Assembly (NCBI RefSeq): GCF_030540825.1
Contig: NZ_JAUOEO010000001.1
Coordinates: 4,539,001 to 4,603,000, forward strand
Reading direction: 5' to 3'
Length of the DNA stretch: 64,000 nucleotides
DNA from: Flavivirga spongiicola
GTDB taxonomy: Bacteria; Bacteroidota; Bacteroidia; Flavobacteriales; Flavobacteriaceae
The notes beneath the pieces are model-generated. The model was not told the origin of the DNA, did not search any database, and saw nothing but the letters and a program-made list of their open reading frames with translations. Position numbers and translations under genes: made by a program. Below are positions 38,756 to 48,800 of the stretch, in pieces (position 1 is the first letter of the stretch; each line of letters starts with the position of its first letter).

Positions 38756-39470
38756 ACAAACTCAACAATTCGGTTCTTCTTCTTCTAGCTACAGGAACAT
38801 GCTCTCCATTTTTTAATACAAGTGTACCGTCAGTAAAAAGTTTTTTAACCTTAGTTAAATTTATTAAATGAGACTTATGCACCCTAAAAAAGATTGGAGA
38901 AATCAAACTAGTCTCAAAATATTTTATACCATGAGAGCTTATGTGAAAAGTACCATCTGTGAGGTATATCTTAGCATAACTATCAACACTTTCAAAACGT
39001 ATTATTTCAGAAATCTTTAAAAAATATGTACAACCCAAAGTAGGTACTGTTATAACTTGTTCATCTAAAATAGGTTTTATTGCTTTTGGAAAATCATTAT
39101 TAGCTTTAACACTCTTCAATCGCTGTATTGCTTTAGACATTATGGCTATAAAGTTACTTTCACTATAAGGTTTTAATAAAAAACCCAATGCGAGGTTTTT
39201 AAATGCCTCGATGGCAAATTGATCGTGCGAAGTACAAAAAATCAGTTCAGTTGTTGGAGATTTAATTCGATTTAATAAATCTATACCACCAATATCGGGC
39301 ATTTCCATATCTAAAATCAACAAATCAGGGTGTGCTTCATTTATATAATCTAACCCTTCTAACGGATTAGTAAAACTTTCAATATTATTAAAGTCATTAA
39401 AATTTTTAACCAATAAACTTTTATAATATTCTATATCAGACGCACTATCATCTATAATTATTAAATTCAT
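38736..39470 (-). CDS. LytTR-family response regulator
   Basis: 244 residues. The receiver domain (1-120) has the acidic pair D7/D8, phospho-acceptor D54 (LLILDMEMPDIGG), T80/S81 and K100 (GFLLKPYS); the LytTR DNA-binding domain (about 140-240) carries IIRFESVDSYAKIYLTDG and FFRVHKSHLINLTKVKKL. It is the natural partner of the two LytS-type kinases, which lie convergent to it; its 3' end overlaps the second kinase gene by 20 bp, an arrangement that could allow mutual antisense effects (inference). Confidence 0.92.
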   Translation of the reverse strand: MNLIIIDDSASDIEYYKSLLVKNFNDFNNIESFTNPLEGLDYINEAHPDLLILDMEMPDIGGIDLLNRIKSPTTELIFCTSHDQFAIEAFKNLALGFLLKPYSESNFIAIMSKAIQRLKSVKANNDFPKAIKPILDEQVITVPTLGCTYFLKISEIIRFESVDSYAKIYLTDGTFHISSHGIKYFETSLISPIFFRVHKSHLINLTKVKKLFTDGTLVLKNGEHVPVARRRRTELLSLFNKIYL

Positions 39471-39630
39471 TAAACAGATTTTAGAGGATATTAATAGCTA
39501 ATTCATCTTTATACTTAAAAAACATCATTGAATTGAATCTCTTTTATCTTATTCAATTTTAACACTTAGTTATGTTAGTATTTTATGTTTTTCTATTGAT
39601 TTTGTTTTGTTTCAAAAAAGATTAGTTAAA

Positions 39631-39984
39631 TCAATTTTTTACAAAATCTATTATCTGAATTTTATATTCCATTTTATTTGCAGAAAGATCCATAAGCTTA
39701 ATCCCTTCTATTTTAGATAATCGTTTATAACTTCTTTTATCTGTAGGAGCAAAAATAATGGGAATGTCCAAATTATATAATTCAAGACAAGTAACTAATT
39801 CATATTCTTCAAAAAAAATAAACAATAAAAAATCAAATTTGGTATTAGGTTTTAAATATAAGAAATCAGTAAGCCTTTTCGTACTTTTACATCTATAAAC
39901 CTTCAAAGAAGTATCTTTTAAAGAATGTTTAATCACTTTACTAAATGGACCTTGCTTATCCAATATTATAAAACTTTTATTCAA
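39631..39984 (-). CDS. Small degenerate receiver-like protein (function unknown)
   Basis: 117 residues. Its pattern (SFIILDKQGPFSKVIKHSL, FDFLLFIFFEEYELVTCLEL, IPIIFAPTDKRSYKRLSKIE) follows the alternating strand/helix plan of a receiver domain, but the acidic pocket and the phosphorylatable aspartate are not evident. It lies 24 bp after the OmpA-like gene on the same strand and may be translated from the adhesin/PorP/OmpA transcript. A regulatory role in adhesin production or gliding is possible but unproven. Confidence 0.55.
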   Translation of the reverse strand: MNKSFIILDKQGPFSKVIKHSLKDTSLKVYRCKSTKRLTDFLYLKPNTKFDFLLFIFFEEYELVTCLELYNLDIPIIFAPTDKRSYKRLSKIEGIKLMDLSANKMEYKIQIIDFVKN

Positions 39985-40008
39985 TTTTAAAACAATTAAG
40001 TATATTAA

Positions 40009-41892
40009 TTAATCGTCACAATTCATAATATAGAAGTGTGAACGTCTATTTTTTTGATGCTTGGCTTCAGAGCATTCATTTTCGTCATTACACTCATTAA
40101 CCAATTGAGTTTCCCCGTAGCCAATAGCACTTACAAATCGTGAGGCATCAATGCCACGAAATACCAAATAGTCTCTGGTAGATTGCGCTCTTCTATTAGA
40201 TAATTTTAGGTTATATCTATGGCTTCCTCTGCTATCGGTATGCGATTCTATTTTTATAGAAATTAGAGGATGCTCGTTCATGACGTCGACAATATTCTCT
40301 AGTTCTACTTTAGAATCTGTTCTAATATTCCATTTGTCAAAATCAAAGAATATAGGGTTGATAACAATTTCGCAGTTATTAATAAGCGGTACTAAGAACA
40401 GGTCAACATCAGAATCCGTGTTTTTGAGTTTCGAAGTTCTTACTTTTTGAATATCATCTTTATAGTCAGGCTTAGATCCTAAAATCGTATAATCTTTGTC
40501 ACATTCTACATTATCAAACCTATATTCTCCTGTAATAGATGATGTCACTTCATGAATAATCTTTCCAGTATCATCTATCAGTTTAACTGTGGCGTTATGT
40601 ATTATTTCATTAGTTTTACTATCCCTAGAGAATCCTTTTATTGTTTGCGCACAAGGATATATGACAAAACTGTAGATGTCATCCTTTCCTTTACCACCAG
40701 GCCTATTAGAAGAAAAATAACCTTTTTTGTTATCAGAATCAATATAGAAAGCAAAATCATCTTCACCACTATTATAAGGTAACCCTAAATTTTTTGGTTG
40801 TATATTCTCGCCTTTTAAAATATTAGATTTAAAAATATCTAATAGACCTATATTAATATTATCATCTGAAGAGAAATACAAAGTACTGTCTTTAGCGATG
40901 AAGGGAAACATTTCTCTACCTTTGGTATTTACATGCTCTCCCAAATTCCTAGGCTCACTATAGGTATTATTCTCCAAAATATCTACAACATAAATATCTG
41001 TTAACCCAAAACCTCCCTCACGGTCCGATACAAAGTATAGCTTTTTATTGTCGGGACTTAAAGCTGGGTGACCGGTAGAGTATGCTTTGCTATTAAAAGG
41101 CAACTCTATAATGTTTTCCCAACTTTCATTCTCAAGAGTAGCCTTATAAATTTTTAAATGAGTTGTACCTTCCTTATCATAAGATATTCTATTGCGTTTG
41201 TTTACATTGACTCTGGTAAAATATAGAGTTTTCCCATCATCTGTAATAGTTACCGACGATTCATGATATTTTGTATTAACTTTAGAAGACTTAATTAAAC
41301 TTACTTCTCCAATCTGATTATCACTTAAAATAGACCCTTGATATAAATCTAGAAAAGGCTCTTCATTCCAACCGTAAATTTTATTTCCAGTGCCATCAAA
41401 TAGGCTTCTTGTAGAAGCAAACAATATTTTCCCTTCATGGATATAAGCTCCAAAATCTGAAAATTCAGAATTAACTTCCAAATTTTTTGTGGCTATAAAT
41501 TTTTCTTTAGCAGAGATAATAGCTTTTACTTTATCTGAATTTTTACGATTAGATTCATTTAACTTACCTAACCATTTATCAGCCTCATCATAATTACCCT
41601 GACTTTGCAATGTCTGTACATATTTGAGTAGATACTCAGTGTCAATTTTTGAATATTTTTCTAATGCGAGTTTATACCAATAGGATGCCTTTATAGAATT
41701 TGAATTATTGTAATAACTATCTCCTAATCTTAAAAGAAGTTGTTTACTATCATCCCCTTTATTATATGCTTTTTCATAAAATTCACTAGCTTTTATATAA
41801 GCAAATTTTTCAAAAAATTTATCGCCAACATTCTTTTGAGCAAAAGCAAAAGAACAGCTCATAAATAAGATTAATAAAATTTTTGTTTTCAT
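40009..41892 (-). CDS. OmpA-family protein with TPR and PD40 propeller (SprD/PorE-like)
   Basis: 627 residues: signal peptide (MKTKILLILFMSCSFAFAQ), TPR-like helices (about 20-125), PD40 beta-propeller repeats (about 150-400, HPALSPDNKKLYFVSDREGG, GYFSSNRPGGKGKDDIYSF), a carboxypeptidase-regulatory-like domain (about 412-490) and a C-terminal OmpA peptidoglycan-binding domain (about 510-627, FDFDKWNIR, IKIESHTDSRGSHRYNLKLS). Proteins of this layout accompany PorP/SprF and SprB-like adhesins and probably anchor the adhesin-secretion assembly to peptidoglycan. Third gene of the set, 13 bp after porP/sprF. Confidence 0.88.
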   Translation of the reverse strand: MKTKILLILFMSCSFAFAQKNVGDKFFEKFAYIKASEFYEKAYNKGDDSKQLLLRLGDSYYNNSNSIKASYWYKLALEKYSKIDTEYLLKYVQTLQSQGNYDEADKWLGKLNESNRKNSDKVKAIISAKEKFIATKNLEVNSEFSDFGAYIHEGKILFASTRSLFDGTGNKIYGWNEEPFLDLYQGSILSDNQIGEVSLIKSSKVNTKYHESSVTITDDGKTLYFTRVNVNKRNRISYDKEGTTHLKIYKATLENESWENIIELPFNSKAYSTGHPALSPDNKKLYFVSDREGGFGLTDIYVVDILENNTYSEPRNLGEHVNTKGREMFPFIAKDSTLYFSSDDNINIGLLDIFKSNILKGENIQPKNLGLPYNSGEDDFAFYIDSDNKKGYFSSNRPGGKGKDDIYSFVIYPCAQTIKGFSRDSKTNEIIHNATVKLIDDTGKIIHEVTSSITGEYRFDNVECDKDYTILGSKPDYKDDIQKVRTSKLKNTDSDVDLFLVPLINNCEIVINPIFFDFDKWNIRTDSKVELENIVDVMNEHPLISIKIESHTDSRGSHRYNLKLSNRRAQSTRDYLVFRGIDASRFVSAIGYGETQLVNECNDENECSEAKHQKNRRSHFYIMNCDD

Positions 41893-41905
41893 AGTTGATT
41901 ATGTT

Positions 41906-42850
41906 TTAGAAATATCTTGGAGATTTTATACGTTTACTTTTAAAGACTTCAAAAATTAAGAGTACTTCGTGCGTTCCACCTGTATATGCTCTTAAATCTG
42001 ATAAAGGGTATTCATAAGCATAGCCAATTCTTAGCTGATTAGATATTTGAAAATCCACAAGTGCTCCAATAGCTTCAGTTTGCTCATTAATACGATAAGC
42101 AGCCCCTAACCAAAATTTTTCGTTAAATAAAAAATTAGTTGTAAAATCAAATGAAGCAGGAGCTCCATTAGTAGCTCTAGCTAAAACTGAAGGTTTAAAT
42201 TTAATAGCATCATTAAGGTCAAATACATAACCTGCTGTTAGAAAATAATTAATTCTTTCTAGAGAAACAAAATTTGCCTGAATGTTATTCCTAGTATTAT
42301 TTAAATCAGTGTTTAATATCCGTGGGGCAGATAATCCGATATACCATTTATTGGTATGCCAATAAAATCCGACGCCAAAATTAGGAGCTATACGATTAGA
42401 AAACTCATTAAAAAATGGGTCATTCGCAATTGAAGAATCATCTAATAATTTTTGATCAAGATTGAAAAAAGTAAAACCTCCTTTTAAACCAAAAGCAAGT
42501 TCTGTTTTTTTTCCTGTTTTAATTGTATAAGAAAAATCGCCATAAACATAAGAGAAGTTTTCAAATCCCAAATGATCATTTATAAAAGATAGCCCCAATC
42601 CAATCCTTTCATTTCTTAAAGGTGAATGTATTGAGGCAGTTTGAGTTACTGGAGCACCTTCTATACCAACCCATTGACTTCGATGTAGTGCCGTAATGTT
42701 TAATGTTTCTCTACTACCAGCATAAGCAGGATTTATTGAAACTGTATTAAACATATATTGCGTAAACTGAGGCAATTGTTGTGCAAATGCTGATATACAA
42801 CATAAAAGTGCAGTTGCAATCATGAGATTATACTTAATATTTATTTTCAT
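41906..42850 (-). CDS. PorP/SprF-family type IX secretion outer-membrane protein
   Basis: 314 residues with signal peptide (MKINIKYNLMIATALLCCISAFAQ). The N-terminal signature QLPQFTQYMFNTVSINPAYA is the hallmark of PorP/SprF proteins; the rest is an alternating beta-barrel pattern (GLGLSFINDHLGFENFSYVY, LRIGYAYEYPLSDLR). SprF is needed for surface display of SprB-type adhesins with the class B C-terminal signal, and the giant adhesin with exactly such a signal lies 13 bp upstream. Confidence 0.93.
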   Translation of the reverse strand: MKINIKYNLMIATALLCCISAFAQQLPQFTQYMFNTVSINPAYAGSRETLNITALHRSQWVGIEGAPVTQTASIHSPLRNERIGLGLSFINDHLGFENFSYVYGDFSYTIKTGKKTELAFGLKGGFTFFNLDQKLLDDSSIANDPFFNEFSNRIAPNFGVGFYWHTNKWYIGLSAPRILNTDLNNTRNNIQANFVSLERINYFLTAGYVFDLNDAIKFKPSVLARATNGAPASFDFTTNFLFNEKFWLGAAYRINEQTEAIGALVDFQISNQLRIGYAYEYPLSDLRAYTGGTHEVLLIFEVFKSKRIKSPRYF

Positions 42851-42863
42851 AATAGCTAAAAAT

Positions 42864-45800
42864 TTATTTTGTTCCCAGATAAATTGGGCCTGTGATTGGT
42901 TTTATTCCACTGTTTTGAATATTTACTATATAATAATAAGTTCCACTAGGAAGAGTGTTTGCGCTTCCTAGTGAATTTTTCGAAGACTCCCCACTCCAAT
43001 TATTCTGATAATTATTGGATTGAAATACTAAAGAACCCCATCGATTGAATATTTTTACATTAAATATAAAGTCGCAGTTTTCAACACCAGTAATGGCAAA
43101 GAATTGATTATGCTGATCTCCATTTGGTGTCACTCCTTTTGAAATAATGACATCTTCAGAACTACATGGAAAAACAATACAACGATCATGCAGATTAATT
43201 GTGACTTCAGTAGAACTCACACAATCAATCATAGTTGTTGCAGTATAGGTAAATATGTAATCTCCCAAGGGCAAATCAGAAGGATCAAAAACACTTCCAT
43301 TAAGAATTACATCATTAGGTCCAGAAGTAAATATCCATGTACCGTTTGTAGGTTGATTCGTTAAAAAGGTATCCAGATCTATAATACCATCATCTTCACA
43401 GGCTACAACGTCTAATACAATAGGATTTGCTTCGAGAAGCTCAATGACAATATCATCAGTAAAAATAAAGCAACCATTGTTATCCGTTACAAGAATATTG
43501 TAAACATCAGGAACTAAATCAGAAAATATACTGCTATCCTGAGATGTTACTCCATTATCAATAGAATATATATAAGGTGCTGTCCCTCCAGTAGCTCTTA
43601 AGATGATTTCTCCTAAGATACCAGCGTCACAATCCACATTAAGCATTGAATCAACTATCACTCCAAGAACCTCAGGCTGTGTTATATCTATGGCTCCTGC
43701 TGCTGGAGCACAATTATTCACATCGGTAACAGAATATGTTAATCCTGTTCCTGCTAATACGTTGGTAAAGATACCTGTATCATTAACCTGTCCGTTAAAG
43801 GTATAGCTGTATGGTGCTGTGCCACCTGTCGCTGTAAAGGTTACCGTAGTCGTATCATCATTACAAAGTATCGGGTCTACTTCTGGTGTACTTGCTAGTG
43901 TTATCGCATCGGGTTGTGTTATATCTAAGGTTCCTGTTGCTGGTGTACACATATTAGCATCAGTCACAGAGTATGCTAAGCCTGTACCTGAAGCAACATT
44001 AGTAAACACTCCTGTATCATTAGTTTCCCCATTAAAGGAGTACTCATAGGGTGCTATTCCACCTGTGGCTGTAAAAGTTACCGTAGTCGTATCACCATTA
44101 CAAAGTATCAGATCTACCTCAGGTGTACCTATTAGACTAATAACTTCTGGCTGCGTAATATCTAAGGTTCCAGTTACTGCAGCACAGTTGTTAGCGTCAG
44201 TGATGGAATACGGTAGCACCGTTCCTGCTGCAACATTAGCAAAGATGCCTGTATCATTAGTTTGTCCATTAAAAGTATAGCTGTATGGTGCTATTCCACC
44301 TGTCGCTGTAAAAGTCACTGTGGTTAAATCACCATTACAAAGTATCGGATCTACCTCAGGTGTACCTATTAGACTAATAACTTCTGGCTCCGTAATATCT
44401 AAGGTTCCAGTTACTGCAGTACAGTTGTTAGCGTCAGTGATGGAATACGGTAGCGCCGTTCCTGCTGCAACATTAGCAAAGATACCTGTATCATTAGTCT
44501 CGCCATTAAATGTATAGCTGTATGGTGCGGTGCCGCCTGTCGCTGTAAAGGTTACCGTAGTCGTATCTCCATTACAGAGTATCGGATCGACTACTGGTGC
44601 ATTTGTTAGTGTTATAGCATCTGGTTGTATAACATCTACGATGCCTGTTGCTGGCGTACATGTATTCGCATCGGTAACAGAATATGGTAATCCTGTACCT
44701 GCGGATACACCTGTAAAGATACCTGTATCATTAGTCTCGCCATTAAATATATAGCTGTATGGTGCGGTGCCGCCTGTCGCTGTAAAGGTTACTGTAGTTG
44801 TATCGCCATTACATAATATCGGATCGACTACTGGTGCATTTGTTAGTGTTATAGCATCGGGTTGAACAACATCTACGGTGCCTGTTGCTGGCGTGCATGT
44901 ATTCGCATCGGTAACAGAATATGGTAATCCTGTGCCTGCGGATACACCTGTAAAGATACCTGTATCATTAGTCTCGCCATTAAATGTATAGCTGTATGGT
45001 GCGGTGCCGCCTGTCGCTGTAAAGGTTACTGTAGTTGTATCGCCATTACATAATATCGGATCGACTACTGGTGCATTTGTTAGTGTTATAGCATCGGGTT
45101 GAACAACATCTACGGTGCCTGTTGCTGGCGTGCATGTATTCGCATCGGTAACAGAATATGGTAATCCTGTGCCTGCGGATACACCTGTAAAGATACCTGT
45201 ATCATTAGTCTCGCCATTAAATGTATAGCTGTATGGTGCGGTGCCGCCTGTCGCTGTAAAGGTTACTGTAGTTGTATCGCCATTACATAATATCGGATCT
45301 ACCTCAGGTGTACCTATTAGACTAATAACTTCTGGCTGCGTAATATCTAAGGTTCCTGTTACTGCAGCACAGTTGTTAGCGTCAGTGATGGAATACGGTA
45401 GTGCCGTTCCTGCTGCAACATTAGCAAAGATGCCTGTATCATTAGTCTCGCCATTAAATGTATAGCTGTATGGTGCTGTTCCGCCTGTCGCTGTAAAAGT
45501 TACCGTAGTCGTATCGCCATTACATAAAATAGGATCGACTACTGGGGTATTAGCTAGTGTTATAGCATCTGGTTGTATAACATCTACAGTGCCTGTGGCT
45601 GCCGTACAAGTGTTAGCGTCTGTAATAGAATATACAAGGTTAGTTCCTGCTGCTACGTTATTGAACAAGCCGGTAGCATTGGTCTCTCCATTAAAGGTAT
45701 AGGCATATGGTGCCATACCGCCTGTGGCCGTAAAGGTCACCGTAGTCGTATCGCCATTACATAAAATAGGATCGACCACTGGGATACTTGCCAATGTAAT

Positions 45801-48800
45801 TGCATCTGGTTGTATGATATCTATGGTGCCTGTAGCTGCCGTACAGGTATTTACATCAGTAATACTATACGCTAATCCTGTGCCTGCTGCTACGTTATTA
45901 AATATGCCGGTTGCATTGGTCTCTCCATTAAAAGTATAAGCATATGGTGCCGTACCGCCTGTGGCTGTAAAGGTCACCGTAGTCGTATCGCCATTACATA
46001 AAATAGGATCTACAACTGGGGCATTAGCTAGTGTTATAGCATCTGGTTGAATAACATCTACGTTGCCTGTGGCTGCTGCACAGCTGTTTGCATCTGTAAT
46101 ACTATATGCTAATCCTGTACCTGCTGCTACGTTATTAAATACGCCGGTAGCATTGGTCTCTCCATTAAAGGCATAAGCATATGGTGCCGTACCGCCTGTG
46201 GCTGTAAAGGTTACCGTAGTCGTATCACCATTACATAAAATAGGATTTACCACTGGGGTATTAGCTAGTGTTATAGCATCTGGTTGTGTAATGGTAACTG
46301 TTATCGGTGTAGGATCAAGACAGCCCGTAACGTTCGCATCGTTCACAGTCACAGTATAATCCCCGGAAGCAAGCCCAGAAAATTCTCCGTCGGTGTTTGT
46401 TACAGGATTCCCATTAATTGTTGTTGTATATGTAAATGACCCTGATCCTCCAGAAGCATCAACATTGAATGCTCCATCGTTACCTCCAAAACAGGACACA
46501 TCTACATGGTCTGCAATGGCTTCTATAGTTTCAATTTCATCAGGTTGTGTAATTTGAGCATTGTCAATGGCTTGGCCATCATTACCTCCAGGAATGAAAT
46601 TAGCATCTTGAACCGTAATGATATAGTTACCAGCAGGAAGATTGCTAAAATCAAAAGTGCCGCCATCTGTAGCAACAGTAGTGGTATCTGATCCATCACC
46701 AGAAAGGATTACAGTATATGGTGCTACTCCACCTGTAATAGTACCAGTAACATTACCATCTGTATCACCATTACAAGCTAGAGTTTCTCCATTAACTATC
46801 AAAATAATAGAGTCTGGCTGGGTAATTTGCACATTGTCAATAACTTCACAACCCGTATTGCTTATACTGAAGTTAGCGTCTTGTATAGTGACAACATAGT
46901 TACCAGCAGAAAGATTGCTAAAATCAAAGGCACCACCATCTGTTGCTACAATAATAGTATCAGAAGCATCACCAGAGAGTATTACAGTGTAAGGCGCAGT
47001 ACCTCCAGATACTGTACCCGTAACATTACCATCTGTAGCACCATTAAAAGCTAAAATTTCTCCATTAGCTATTAAAACGATTGCATCTGGTTGAATAACA
47101 TCTATAGTTCCAGTGGCTGCTGTACAAGTATTTACATCAGTGAAAGAATATGCTAGTCCAGTACCTGCTGCTACGTTATTAAATATGCCTGTTGCATTGG
47201 TCTCTCCATTAAAGGTATAAGCATATGGTGCTGTACCACCTGTGGCTGTAAAGGTCACCGTAGTCGTATTGCCATTACATAAAATAGGATCAACCACTGG
47301 GGTATTAGCTAGTGTTATAGCATCTGGTTGTATGATATCTATGGTGCCTGTGGCTGCTGTACAAGTATTTACATCAGTGAAGGAATATGCTAGTCCAGTA
47401 CCTGCCGCTACGTTATTAAATATGCCGGTAGCATTGGTCTCTCCATTAAAGGTATAAGCATATGGTGCTGTACCACCTGTGGCTGTAAAGGTCACCGTAG
47501 TCGTATCGCCATTACATAGGATGGGATCTACGACTGGGATACTTGCCAATGTAATCGCATCTGGTTGTGTGATCTCTATGGTACCTGTGGCTGCTGCACA
47601 GCTGTTTGCATCTGTGATACTATATGCTAATCCTGTACCTGCTGCTACGTTATTAAATATGCCTGTTGCATTGGTCTCTCCATTAAAAGTATAAGCATAT
47701 GGTGCCGTACCGCCTGTGGCTGTAAAGGTCACCGTAGTCGTATCGCCATTACATAAAATAGGATCGACAACTGGGGTATTAGCTAGTGTTATAGCATCTG
47801 GTTGAATAACATCTACGTTGCCTGTGGCTGCTGCACAGCTGTTTGCATCTGTAATACTATATGCTAATCCTGTGCCTGCTGCTACGTTATTAAATATGCC
47901 GGTAGCATTGGTCTCTCCATTAAAAGTATAAGCATATGGTGCCGTACTGCCTGCGGCTGTAAAGGTTACCGTAGTCGTATCGCCATTACATAGAATAGGA
48001 TCTACAACTGGGGCATTAGCTAGTGTTATAGCATCTGGTTGAATAACATCTACGTTGCCTGTGGCTGCTGCACAGCTGTTTGCATCTGTAATACTATATG
48101 CTAATCCTATGGCTGCTGCTACATTATTAAATACGCCTGTTGCATTGGTCTCTCCATTAAAGGTATAAACATATGGTGCTGTACCACCTGTGGCTATAAA
48201 AGTCACCGTAGTCGTATCGCCATTACATAAAATAGGATCTACAACTGGGGTATTAGCTAGTGTTATAGCATCTGGTTCAGTAATGGTTACGATAAGAGAT
48301 GTAGTATCTTCACAACCACTAGTATCTCTAATATAAATAGTATGTGAACCCGCTGTAAGCCCTGTAAAAATTCCCGTAGTATTTGAAAAATCTACATTGT
48401 CTAGACTGAAGCTATACGGTATTGCACCACCACTGGGTATTATTGTAAAAGCGCCATCATTACCACCATTACAACTTACATCTATATGGTCTAGGATAGA
48501 TTCTACACCTTCTACATCTGTGACACTTACTTCTAATGATGTTGAATTGGCTTGTGAGCCTGGACAGAACGTAGTTTTTGCGATATAATTGGCCGTATAT
48601 GTTGTGGTTGAGTTGATAAAGACAGTGACTAAATTCCCGCTACCTAAATTATTGCCCTGATCGTCTACCCATGTAATATCAAAAAGGTTGTTGGGCAAGT
48701 TAATGGATAACTGTATGTTTTCACCAGGAAAACATATCACATTATTGGATACTCTAGTAATTACGGGGTTAAATACTGGTGGTACTAATTCCGTATCCAG

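Noticed and set aside
43668..48266. Regular repeats that could be mistaken for a CRISPR array
   Set aside because: Units are 237 bp, in frame and protein-coding, without spacers, and no cas genes are nearby.
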